DNA from: Thermomonas sp.
GTDB lineage: Bacteria > Pseudomonadota > Gammaproteobacteria > Xanthomonadales > Xanthomonadaceae
Length of the DNA: 42,011 nt
Direction of reading: 5' to 3'
NCBI RefSeq assembly: GCF_019104945.1
Contig: NZ_JAHRWW010000037.1
Coordinates: 1 to 42,011 of the forward strand
Positions within the stretch are counted from its first letter, which is position 1; every line of letters begins with the position of its first letter. Of the stretch, positions 1 to 8,537 are shown one piece after another. The translations under genes and the position numbers were made by a program. The notes under the pieces were generated by a model. That model was not told the DNA's origin. It saw only the letters and a program-made list of their open reading frames with translations, and made no database searches.

Positions 1-1277
<1,277 letters not shown>

Positions 1278-1300
1278 GTAAACACGATGAAATGCAACAG

Positions 1301-1328
1301 AACGCCGGGTTTTCCCGGCGTTTTTGTT
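1301..1328 (+). terminator. Rho-independent terminator after ettA
   Basis: A perfect 9-bp GC-rich inverted repeat (AACGCCGGG / CCCGGCGTT, arms 1301-1309 and 1314-1322) has a TTTT loop and is followed by a T-rich tail. It starts 24 bases after the ettA stop and isolates ettA from the toxin-antitoxin pair. Confidence 0.9.
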
Positions 1329-1388
1329 TCTGTCATTGGCAAGCTCAAAGCTCTCGCAGGCGGCTCCAGCGTACCGCCCTCCTCCGAC

Positions 1389-1422
1389 TTGCACCCTAAA
1401 ATCAACCGGACTAGACTTAGTC
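1389..1422 (+). promoter_or_regulatory. Candidate promoter and operator of the Phd/VapC-type module
   Basis: TTGCAC (1389-1394) and TAGACT (1412-1417) are 17 bp apart and form a modest sigma70-like promoter. The -10 lies inside a perfect inverted repeat GACTA-GACT-TAGTC (1409-1422). Phd/VapB antitoxins usually repress their own operon through palindromes over the promoter, so this is a plausible autoregulatory operator. Function is inferred from position and symmetry only. Confidence 0.45.
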
Positions 1423-1449
1423 AAACCCGTTTAGAAATAGGTAACGCCC

Positions 1450-1689
1450 GTGCGTACTGCCATCAACATCCATGAAGCCAAAACCCACCTGTCTCGTCTG
1501 GTGGAACAGGCCAGTACTGGCGAGGAAATTATCATCGCCAAAGCGGGCAAGCCCATGGCGCGGCTGGTACCGCTGGCGCCTGCGGTCAAGCCCAAAAAAC
1601 TGGGGTTGCTGCAAGGGAAAATCGGTATTGCGGCCGATTTCGACGCCCCGCTACCGGCGGACTTCCTACTGACTGGCAGCAAGCCCTGA
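1450..1689 (+). CDS. Antitoxin of Phd/YefM (VapB) family
   Basis: This is a 79-residue protein with the N-terminal Phd/YefM DNA-binding fold pattern (INIHEAKTHLSRLVEQA, then a strand rich in I/V and a KAGKPMARLVPL segment). A short acidic/hydrophobic C-terminal tail (DFDAPLPADFL) is the usual toxin-wrapping segment. The start is a GTG with AGGTAA just upstream; no ATG fits. The toxin gene begins one base after the stop, so the two are co-transcribed and probably coupled. The expected role is to bind and neutralise the PIN ribonuclease and, with it, repress the operon at the palindrome at 1409-1422. The family is clear; the exact antitoxin subtype name is less so. Confidence 0.88.
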   Translation: MRTAINIHEAKTHLSRLVEQASTGEEIIIAKAGKPMARLVPLAPAVKPKKLGLLQGKIGIAADFDAPLPADFLLTGSKP

Positions 1690-1690
1690 T

Positions 1691-2068
1691 ATGCCTCTGT
1701 TGCTGGATACGCATGTCCTACTGTGGGTGCTAAACAATCCCGCCAAGCTGAGCAAAAAGACCCGCAACCTAATCGAACGCTCCGAAGTCCTAGTCAGCGC
1801 AGCGTCACTTTGGGAAATCAGCATCAAGGCAGCACTTGGCAAGCTGAAGGCCAACCCACAAGACATCTTCGACGCCATCAAACCTTCCGGTTTCGACATC
1901 CTTCCGGTACAGGCGGAGCATGCCATCGCGGTATTCTCCCTAGGCACCGTGCATGGCGACCCCTTCGACCGCCTACTTGTTGCGCAGGCGATGAGCGAGC
2001 GCATCAGCCTGCTTACACTCGACGACACCTTGCTCGGCTACGGGCCATCGGTTCGTCTGGCGGAATGA
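1691..2068 (+). CDS. PIN-domain ribonuclease toxin (VapC type)
   Basis: This 125-residue protein is a complete PIN domain. The metal-binding acidic residues are all visible: Asp6 in LLLDTHVLLW, Glu42 in SLWEISIK, Asp93 in GDPFDRLL and Asp111/112 in LTLDDTL. PIN toxins of this type are Mg-dependent RNases that cleave tRNA or rRNA and arrest growth until neutralised by the partner antitoxin. The ATG lies one base after the antitoxin stop. Nothing suggests decay: the length is normal and no active-site residue is missing. The target RNA cannot be told from sequence. Confidence 0.92.
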   Translation: MPLLLDTHVLLWVLNNPAKLSKKTRNLIERSEVLVSAASLWEISIKAALGKLKANPQDIFDAIKPSGFDILPVQAEHAIAVFSLGTVHGDPFDRLLVAQAMSERISLLTLDDTLLGYGPSVRLAE

Positions 2069-2124
2069 ATACTCCTCACCGCATCTACCAAACTCCAGCT
2101 GCGCCTATGCGACAATCCCCGCCC

Positions 2125-2940
2125 ATGACCTTCGCCCACAAACTCCGCACCCGCTGGCAGCAGGCCAATACCCTGCTCTGCGTCGGCCTTGATCCCGATC
2201 CGGCCAAGTTCCCGGACCGCTTCGTCGATGACGACGATGCGCTGTTCGCGTTTTGCCGCGACATCGCCGATGCCACCGCCGAGTACGCCTGCGCGTTCAA
2301 GCCACAGATCGCTTATTTCGCCGCGCACAACGACGGCGAGGCACAGCTGCAGCGCCTGATCGCGCACATCAATGCCGAGCATCCCGACGTGCCGGTGATC
2401 CTAGATGCCAAACGCGGCGATATCGGCAGCACCGCCCAGCAATACGCCTGCGAGGCGTTCGAGCGCTTCGGTGCCGACGCGGTGACGCTGAACCCCTACA
2501 TGGGCAAGGATTCGGCCGACCCGTTCCTGGCCTATAACGACCGCGGCTGCGTGTTCCTCTGCCATACCAGCAACCCCGGCGCGCGTGATTTCCAAGAGCT
2601 CCTCATCGACGGCGCGCCGCTATACCAGCACGTGGCGCGCAGCATTGCGCAAGACTGGAATGGCGATGGCAACTGCGCGCTGGTGGTCGGCGCGACCTTC
2701 CCGGAAGAGCTCAAAATCATTCGTGGCATCGTGGGCAACATGCCGCTGCTGATCCCCGGCGTGGGCGCACAAGGTGGCGACGTGGAAGCGGTGGTCAAGA
2801 ATGGCCAAACCACTGACAGCACCGGGCTGATGATCAATTCCTCGCGCGGGATTTTGTACGCCTCACGCGGCGCGGACTATGCCGAAGCCGCGGCCACGGC
2901 GGCGCGTGAACTGCGCGACGAAATCAACCGCTACCGCTAA
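2125..2940 (+). CDS. pyrF: Orotidine 5'-phosphate decarboxylase (type 2)
   Basis: PyrF converts OMP to UMP in the last step of pyrimidine synthesis, in the cytoplasm. The 271-residue product has the diagnostic catalytic block DAKRGDIG (Asp94, Lys96, Asp99) and the phosphate-binding IPGVGAQGGD and SSRGILYAS segments of the long subfamily. The frame is open well upstream through vapC, so the start must be chosen: ATG 2125 gives the usual N-terminus (MTFAHKL, then LLCVGLDPDP). ATG codons at 2107 and 2065 are in frame and cannot be excluded; none has a strong ribosome binding site. It lies downstream of the toxin gene on the same strand but is unrelated in function. Confidence 0.93.
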   Translation: MTFAHKLRTRWQQANTLLCVGLDPDPAKFPDRFVDDDDALFAFCRDIADATAEYACAFKPQIAYFAAHNDGEAQLQRLIAHINAEHPDVPVILDAKRGDIGSTAQQYACEAFERFGADAVTLNPYMGKDSADPFLAYNDRGCVFLCHTSNPGARDFQELLIDGAPLYQHVARSIAQDWNGDGNCALVVGATFPEELKIIRGIVGNMPLLIPGVGAQGGDVEAVVKNGQTTDSTGLMINSSRGILYASRGADYAEAAATAARELRDEINRYR

Positions 2941-2976
2941 GCGCTCACGCTCTGCACACGTGCGTTGCGCCACGCT

Positions 2977-3000
2977 GGGCTCCTTCAGTTCAAGGAGCCC
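2977..3000 (+). promoter_or_regulatory. Hairpin enclosing the Shine-Dalgarno of the AhpD-like gene
   Basis: GGGCTCCTT (2977-2985) and AAGGAGCCC (2992-3000) form a perfect 9-bp inverted repeat around the 6-base loop CAGTTC. The right arm contains the whole Shine-Dalgarno AAGGAG (2992-2997), six bases before ATG 3004. In RNA the ribosome binding site would be fully paired. There is no T-tract, so it does not look like a simple pyrF terminator. Control of translation, for example by temperature or a protein, is inference. Confidence 0.6.
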
Positions 3001-3003
3001 CGT

Positions 3004-3345
3004 ATGGACAGCAGCATGTACCCCACGCCTTCCGCCGAGCTTGCGCGCAAACGCCGTGAGCTAGCGCCGAAGCAGCTTGAAGCTTTTCGTAATTTCAGCG
3101 CCTCCGTATTTGCCGACGGTGCGCTGCCCAATGTCACCAAACAGCTGATCGCGGTAGCCGTTGCGCACACCACGCAGTGCCCCTACTGCATCAAGGGGCA
3201 CACAGAAGAAGCGCTCAAGCACGGCGCTACCGAAGCACAAATTATGGAAGCAATTTGGGTAGCGGCAGAAATGCGTGCGGGCGGTGCGTATGCGCACTCC
3301 AACTTAGCGCTTGATGTTATGCACCAACATCAACCTTCCGCCTGA
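3004..3345 (+). CDS. Carboxymuconolactone decarboxylase / AhpD-like protein
   Basis: This 113-residue all-helical protein of the CMD/AhpD superfamily carries the redox motif Cys59-Pro-Tyr-Cys62 followed by His66 (CPYCIKGH). That is the thiol pair and proton-relay histidine typical of alkylhydroperoxidase-like members rather than of true decarboxylases. The flanking TKQLIAVAVAHTTQ and AEMRAGGAYAHS segments fit the family. ATG 3004 was chosen because it has a perfect AAGGAG at 2992-2997; the frame stays open further upstream but has no such site. The ribosome binding site is buried in a hairpin. It likely acts in peroxide or thiol stress, but the substrate is unknown. The gene converges on the glycosyltransferase at 3350 with 4 bases between the stops. 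Confidence 0.85.
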   Translation: MDSSMYPTPSAELARKRRELAPKQLEAFRNFSASVFADGALPNVTKQLIAVAVAHTTQCPYCIKGHTEEALKHGATEAQIMEAIWVAAEMRAGGAYAHSNLALDVMHQHQPSA

Positions 3346-3349
3346 TGCG

Positions 3350-4186
3350 CTAACCCTTCATCGCTGCGCGCAGCACCGCAATAGGGAAGCGCCCCCAAAT
3401 CATGGCAAACACCGCGCAGCGCATGATGACGCTGCATTGCGGCGCTTCAAATTTGCGAAAATAGCGCCAGAGTCCACGGTGTTTATGCCGCTCCACAAAC
3501 AGCGGCCTGCGCCGCGATGACACACCGCGCACATGCAGTACTTCTACCGTATTAGCCACCGCTACGGCGCTGCCTGCTAAGCGCACGCGACGGCAGAAAT
3601 CGAGGTCTTCGGCGTGCAGGCGGTAGCCTTCATCAAACCCTTTGATCGCTTCGAATAATGGGCGCGGCAATAGCATCAATGCGCCGGAGATTGCATCGAC
3701 GCGCTGCAGCGGCTGCGTGGCATCTTCTGGAATGCTCAAATCACGCGCTGCAGAAGAACGTAGCATCGCGACAAAATTCGGATCGCGCCGCCGCGCCGCT
3801 GCATCTAACGCACCATCTTCACCGCGCAGTTGGCCGCCCACCAGCGCAGAACCAAGCGATGCTGCCGCAGTGCGCAGACGCGATAAGGTGTCGGCCTCAA
3901 CAAAGCAGTCTGGGTTGATAAATGCCAGCCACTCGGCTTGGCTTGCATGTGCGCCTTGATTGCACGCTACAGCAAAACCGGGGTTATCGGGGTTTGCAAC
4001 AAAACGCACGCGTGAATCGGCAACCGCATGGCGCTGTACGATTTCTATCGTTTCATCTTGCGAGTTATTGTCGATGACGCGAATTTCCGCGACCTCCTGC
4101 GCCGCACGCAGGCGCTGTAGGCATTCATCGATGGTTTCTTCGCTCGCATACGTCACCACGACGGCGGCGATACCTGCACTCTTCAT
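3350..4186 (-). CDS. Family 2 glycosyltransferase, last gene of the xps transcription unit
   Basis: A 278-residue GT-A fold protein resembling rhamnosyltransferase-type GT2 enzymes. It shows the N-terminal VVVTYASEE strand, the nucleotide-binding DNNSQDET segment (39-46), the metal-binding region INPDC (90-94) in place of DxD, and the acceptor-side motif HAEDLDFCRR (191-200). There are no clear multi-pass membrane segments. The ATG overlaps the stop of the upstream glycosyltransferase (ATGA, 4183-4186), which is in turn coupled to gspD, so it appears co-expressed with the secretion system. The sugar and acceptor cannot be read from the sequence. Confidence 0.85.
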   Translation of the reverse strand: MKSAGIAAVVVTYASEETIDECLQRLRAAQEVAEIRVIDNNSQDETIEIVQRHAVADSRVRFVANPDNPGFAVACNQGAHASQAEWLAFINPDCFVEADTLSRLRTAAASLGSALVGGQLRGEDGALDAAARRRDPNFVAMLRSSAARDLSIPEDATQPLQRVDAISGALMLLPRPLFEAIKGFDEGYRLHAEDLDFCRRVRLAGSAVAVANTVEVLHVRGVSSRRRPLFVERHKHRGLWRYFRKFEAPQCSVIMRCAVFAMIWGRFPIAVLRAAMKG

Positions 4187-5037
4187 TGCACTTCAGTAAA
4201 AAGATCCTGCTGCGGCGGGCGCTGCTGCAACCGCTGCACCGCAACTGTTAATTGATTGCGCAGCGTCAACAAAGGATCGCGCATGAGCCACTGCGCAATA
4301 CTCGCGTTCCACGCGGGCCAGCGTGCCGATAGCGCATCCATATCGCCTTCGCTTGGCCGATCTTCATCTTTACGAAAGACAAAAGCCGTGTCGCACAGCA
4401 CGCTGCGTCCACCCAAACCTGCCATGCGCAGCGATAAATCCATCAGCGCAGCATACCAAGAGCCGAAACTGGCCGCATCCAACCCGCCTGCCTGCACCCG
4501 CGCACTGCCGCGCAATAACACCGCATGGCTCACCGCCGCAGGCAGCGCAGGATAATTGGGGCGCAGCTGCGCGCAGGCTTCTGCCAGTAGCGCTAGAGGC
4601 TGCTCCATCGGCACCACTTCACCGATGCGCGGCCACGCGACGGTTTCCCCCGCATTGCACCAAGGTATCGCCGCTGCGATGTGTGCATCGCTACGCAAGC
4701 AGGCCAGCAAGCGCTCTAGCCAGCCTTGCGTTGGCTGCGTGTTACTGGGCAGAACGGCCACATCGCCACTCCCACACGCACGCAACGCTTCGTCTAAATG
4801 CCGACTCTCGCCAATGGGGTTTGCGCGTCGCGTATGTGCGGCATTCAACCGCGTTTGTGCCAGCCAGCGCTCGATAATGGCCACCCCGCGCGGCCCCGCC
4901 TGCGCGTCATCGGCAAGCCAGACGCGCGTTCCCACCGGAGTACTTGATTCCAGCGCCGCAAGGCAGGCGTCTAGCGCGTCCTCGTCGGTGCCGATGGGCA
5001 CGATCACAATGGGCAGGTCTGCCGCGTTCAGGCTCAC
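4183..5037 (-). CDS. Divergent family 2 glycosyltransferase-like protein coupled to gspD
   Basis: A 284-residue protein with a GT2-like start (LPIVIVPIGTDEDALDACLAAL, then a VWLADDA strand) and a mid-protein NTQPTQGWLERLL where GT2 enzymes have NxDxxxxxGWL. The usual DxD/NPD acid is replaced (SNTQP), so metal binding and activity are doubtful. It may be a regulatory or partner protein for the typical GT2 encoded just after it. The start is GTG overlapping the gspD stop (GTGA, 5034-5037); no ATG start fits. The assignment rests on weak motif similarity and on the neighbouring gene. Confidence 0.6.
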   Translation of the reverse strand: MSLNAADLPIVIVPIGTDEDALDACLAALESSTPVGTRVWLADDAQAGPRGVAIIERWLAQTRLNAAHTRRANPIGESRHLDEALRACGSGDVAVLPSNTQPTQGWLERLLACLRSDAHIAAAIPWCNAGETVAWPRIGEVVPMEQPLALLAEACAQLRPNYPALPAAVSHAVLLRGSARVQAGGLDAASFGSWYAALMDLSLRMAGLGGRSVLCDTAFVFRKDEDRPSEGDMDALSARWPAWNASIAQWLMRDPLLTLRNQLTVAVQRLQQRPPQQDLFTEVQ

Positions 5038-7208
5038 TTTTCCTTCTTGCGATAAATGGGATCCAGCGCGCGGAAGCGGCTTCCGTACTCATCTGTCAGC
5101 GCACGTGCTTCCAGTGGATTACGCACCACAGTGGGGGTGATCAAAACCACTAATTCATCGCGCGACTTGCCGTTGCCTTGCATCCCAAACAACCCACCGA
5201 TAATGGGAATCCGGCTTAGACCCGGCACACCCGTCGAGTTTTTCGACTGCCCGCTGCTGATTAACCCAGCTAGCATCACCGTTTCCCCGCTTGCGGCCAC
5301 GGCGCTGGTGGTGACTTTGCTGGTATCAATGCGCACGTTGCCATATTTATCGGCCACACCGGTGGGCTTGCTCACTTCTTGCACGATATCAAGAAACACC
5401 AAGCCATCGCGGGTAATGCGCGGCCGCACCTTCAAAATAATGCCCGTATCTAGGTATTGCACTTGGCTATAAGTGCCATCGCCACCACCCGTTGTCGGGT
5501 TGAAGCTGACAGACGCCACCGGAATTTTTTGCCCCACATTGAGCGTGGCTTCGCGGTTGTTTTGTGCCATGATCGAAGGCGAAGACAGCGTACGCACATC
5601 GGTGACGCTATCCAGCGCATTGATGATCGCGGCCGCGTCTTTGCGCAAGAACGTCCAACTCAACAGGTTCCCAGCGCCTCCGGTTGAAGGGCTGACGCCA
5701 CCTGCATAACTGCCCCAGCTATTGCGCCCGGTGGGGTACGGCAGGCCGTTTTGTGCCAATGCGTTATCGAAGAACCAGCTCACGCCATATTGCAGGTCAC
5801 CCTTTAACGCCACGCTGAGTACCTGCGCTTCGATATGTACTTGCGAAGGCAGCACGTCGAGTTGGTCAATGACATCGCGGATGGACTTCCACTGCGCAGC
5901 GCTTGCGCGCACTAGCAGCGAATTGGTGTCTTCCACCGCCGAAACACCCACCTCTGTGCCACCAATTTTGAGCACGACACGGCCGTTGCCGCTATTTGCC
6001 TGCGGCAGTGCAGCCCCTTCTCCCAGCCCTGTTTGGCTAGAATTGGCTGGGTCACGCGCATCGTTACTGCGCTGTGTATTGGCCGACAATCCTGGCATCA
6101 GCGACACGCTGTCGCGCCCACTACTACCACCAAATACTTCGGCTAGGCGGTCGGCCAAGTCACGTGCCTTGATGTATTTCAACTCATACGAGAACAAACG
6201 GCCCTCGCCGCTACCGCCTTCGATGCGGTCGATCCATTTGCGGATCTCTTCGAGGTAACTTGGTTGGCTGCAGATCACCATCACCGCATTGGTCGATTCC
6301 AGCGGCATAAAGCGGAACATCCCAGCGACGGGGCTATTACCCTGTTCGCCAAACACACGCTCTAGATCTTGCACCACATCCACCGCGCGCCCAGATTGCA
6401 GGGGATACACGCCCACCGACATGCTGGCCATCCAATCCACATCAAACACTTGGATGGTGCGTAGATAGTTTTCTAATTCTGCACGTGTCCCTGCGACGGT
6501 AATTAAATTACGCGCACCATCCACAGTCACGATGGAGCCTTGCCGCGCATACGGCTTCAGAATTTTTTCCATTTCCGTGGCCGACACGTAGCGCAGCGGC
6601 ACCACGCGCGACTCAAACCCACGCGCAAGTGCTGGTGACCCGGTGCGCGGCACCACACCGCTTTGCAAGGCTTGGTCGGCAGGTACGATGTTATAGCGGC
6701 CATCGCTGTACACCATGCGCGCATTATTCTGCGCGAGCACTTGATCGAGTAGCGCCAGCGCCCCAGCCGAACCCACCGGCTTCTGCGTGGCCACGGTTAC
6801 CGTGCCCTGCACGCCGGGGGCGATGCTGTAACTTTGCCCCAACATGTCGCCCAGAATCGCCTTCACCACGGCCTGCAGCGATTCGCCTTCAAAATTAAAG
6901 CTGGCTTGCCCGCTGCTGGCTAATGCGGGTGGCGGCGTACTCGCCAATTTTTGGTTGAAGGGTTGGCTGCTGGCACGGCGAATCACCGGCTGCGGGCCGT
7001 CTTGACCAAGTTCTTGCTGCACTTCACGGCGCACCTCTTCTGCCCGTGTGGCCGCGCTCTCTTGCTCGCCATGCAGTGATTGCGTGCGACGCATTTGCGC
7101 CTGCGGTGCGCTGGCGCAGGCAGCAAGCCCACCTACTAATGCGGCGATCGCGAGCAACCGCCAATGCGTCGATGAATTCTTGTGTGTCATGCGTGGCATA
7201 CCCATCAT
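5034..7208 (-). CDS. gspD: Type II secretion outer-membrane secretin GspD (XpsD), lipoprotein
   Basis: The 724-residue secretin forms the outer-membrane exit channel of the type II system. The N-terminus is a lipoprotein signal: basic region, hydrophobic stretch and lipobox LAAC with Cys31. An N0-type domain follows (FNFEGESLQAVVKAIL, about 104-176), then N1/N2/N3 repeats (about 200-450). A Gly/Ser/Asn-rich insertion lies in N3 (360-410). The secretin domain spans about 453-700, with LPSQVHIEAQVLSV and the conserved VPGLSRIPIIGGLFG (661-675). Self-acylated secretins may not need a separate pilotin, and none is seen here. The ATG shares a base with the upstream stop (TAATG); Met7 is an alternative start. 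Confidence 0.96.
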   Translation of the reverse strand: MMGMPRMTHKNSSTHWRLLAIAALVGGLAACASAPQAQMRRTQSLHGEQESAATRAEEVRREVQQELGQDGPQPVIRRASSQPFNQKLASTPPPALASSGQASFNFEGESLQAVVKAILGDMLGQSYSIAPGVQGTVTVATQKPVGSAGALALLDQVLAQNNARMVYSDGRYNIVPADQALQSGVVPRTGSPALARGFESRVVPLRYVSATEMEKILKPYARQGSIVTVDGARNLITVAGTRAELENYLRTIQVFDVDWMASMSVGVYPLQSGRAVDVVQDLERVFGEQGNSPVAGMFRFMPLESTNAVMVICSQPSYLEEIRKWIDRIEGGSGEGRLFSYELKYIKARDLADRLAEVFGGSSGRDSVSLMPGLSANTQRSNDARDPANSSQTGLGEGAALPQANSGNGRVVLKIGGTEVGVSAVEDTNSLLVRASAAQWKSIRDVIDQLDVLPSQVHIEAQVLSVALKGDLQYGVSWFFDNALAQNGLPYPTGRNSWGSYAGGVSPSTGGAGNLLSWTFLRKDAAAIINALDSVTDVRTLSSPSIMAQNNREATLNVGQKIPVASVSFNPTTGGGDGTYSQVQYLDTGIILKVRPRITRDGLVFLDIVQEVSKPTGVADKYGNVRIDTSKVTTSAVAASGETVMLAGLISSGQSKNSTGVPGLSRIPIIGGLFGMQGNGKSRDELVVLITPTVVRNPLEARALTDEYGSRFRALDPIYRKKEK

Positions 7209-7945
7209 TATTTTTCTGGCTCCGACACGAGGCGTAGTCCGCCGCTGCCGTTTGATTTTGTTTGCTGCTGAAGCTCAGCGCGGCGCGCTTCGATGCGGCG
7301 CCGAATGTCTTCAACGCGTGATTGATCCGTGCTTGCTGCGCTCGATGGCGGCGGTGGAGGTGGGGGCGGTGGTACAGCACCAACGGCGGCCGCTTCAGCA
7401 TCCATACTCGTTGCCTTCCCTGTTCCACCTTGGGTGCGCAGATCTAGCGTTACTTGCCCGCCCGGCCCCTCGAACACCGCGCGGCGCGGCTGCACTTCAA
7501 GCAAGCGCCAGCCCGTTGCACCTTCTGGTTCGGCGCCTTCACGCACGCGCTGCGTATCGCCACCACCACTTGGCTGCAACATGGCGAGGCGTGCATTGGG
7601 GCTAATCAACACGCCGGTGAGCATAAAATCTAGCGCAGCGGCCTCACTGTCTGCGCCTTCGCCCATCACCGCTGCAACAAACGCGCGCGGCCGCCGGTTT
7701 TCGGTAAACAGCGGCCGTTCAACCGCCTGCGCATATTGCGATAGCGAGCCCACGCGGTTCACTGTTTGCGGCGTGATCTGCGGTAGTGCCTTGCCAGTTT
7801 CGGCAGGCAACTCCGGCGCGTGACGTGCAAGCCCCAACAGCGCTGCGAGCCATAGCAGCAGCGCCGCGCCGCAACCGAGTGCGAGCAACTGCGTCACTCC
7901 GCTGATCTGCGGCAGCGTGTGTTCATCCTTGCGCTTATTGGCCAT
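7208..7945 (-). CDS. xpsN: XpsN-type GspC-like inner-membrane protein of the type II system
   Basis: A 245-residue bitopic protein: short cytoplasmic N-terminus, one membrane helix (about 17-39), then a periplasmic homology region (SQYAQAVERPLFTENRRPR, about 70-170) that in GspC-like proteins contacts the secretin. A nine-proline run follows (192-200) and then a charged coiled-coil-like tail. In Xanthomonas the XpsN protein associates with XpsL, XpsM and XpsD and fills the GspC/N place; no separate gspC is present in this operon. The start at 7945 (MANKRKDEH) is preferred because an upstream ATG at 7978 would overlap gspM by over 40 bases. The consecutive prolines would need EF-P during translation. 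Confidence 0.82.
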   Translation of the reverse strand: MANKRKDEHTLPQISGVTQLLALGCGAALLLWLAALLGLARHAPELPAETGKALPQITPQTVNRVGSLSQYAQAVERPLFTENRRPRAFVAAVMGEGADSEAAALDFMLTGVLISPNARLAMLQPSGGGDTQRVREGAEPEGATGWRLLEVQPRRAVFEGPGGQVTLDLRTQGGTGKATSMDAEAAAVGAVPPPPPPPPPSSAASTDQSRVEDIRRRIEARRAELQQQTKSNGSGGLRLVSEPEK

Positions 7946-8537
7946 TCCTAACTCCCGCGCTGGGGCGTAGATAGCCAAACAAATTGAAGCTCACATCCAG
8001 CCCGCCTTCTTGTACTTGCTGCGCGCCGGGGATAGCGAAGTAGCGCTGCGCAGTGATGCCCAGCGCATCCACAAAGAGGAACGGTTGTGCCGACTCCAAC
8101 GCATGCAGGACGGCCACCGTTTCGGCATTGCCGCAGCGCAGACGCACTTGCACGATGACTTTTTGATAGCGCCCGGCTTGGCTTTCATTCTCCAAAGGCG
8201 TGCGGTTGACGATGGCGCAGCCGCGCCCACCGCTCTCGGTCACAATGCCTTCCAGCTGTTGGATCAGCGCCGCCGTGGCTAGTTCAGCAGTAGGTTCGGC
8301 CAAGAAGCTCGCACTACTGCCGCGCGTCTGCAGAGCCTGCACGCGTTGTTGCACCTGCGCTTGCTGCAGCAGCAATCCGCGCAGCCTTGCGTCACGTTGC
8401 TGCAGATCGGTAATTTTTGCATTCACTGTGTGCAGCGGCGCAATGAACAGCGGCTGCAGCAATAACCCATAGACCGCAGCCAGCACCGCAAGCAGCAGCG
8501 CCAGCGCCAGCCAGCGGTCGCGATTAGTGCGTGGCAT
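7935..8537 (-). CDS. gspM: Type II secretion inner-membrane protein GspM (XpsM)
   Basis: A 200-residue protein with a short basic cytoplasmic tail (MPRTNRDR), one membrane helix (about 9-30) and a periplasmic ferredoxin-like domain preceded by a Gln-rich coiled coil (TDLQQRDARLRGLLLQQAQVQQRV). This is the GspM layout; GspM binds GspL and stabilises it in the inner-membrane platform. The gene overlaps gspL at its start (8524-8537) and gspN at its end, consistent with translational coupling. GspM sequences diverge fast, so the call rests on position, topology and length. Confidence 0.88.
   Translation of the reverse strand: MPRTNRDRWLALALLLAVLAAVYGLLLQPLFIAPLHTVNAKITDLQQRDARLRGLLLQQAQVQQRVQALQTRGSSASFLAEPTAELATAALIQQLEGIVTESGGRGCAIVNRTPLENESQAGRYQKVIVQVRLRCGNAETVAVLHALESAQPFLFVDALGITAQRYFAIPGAQQVQEGGLDVSFNLFGYLRPSAGVRNGQ

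Noticed and set aside
1723-2124. N-terminal extension of the pyrF frame through vapC
   Set aside because: The extension has no OMP decarboxylase content and overlaps the clearly coded PIN toxin in another frame; ATG 2125 gives the family start.
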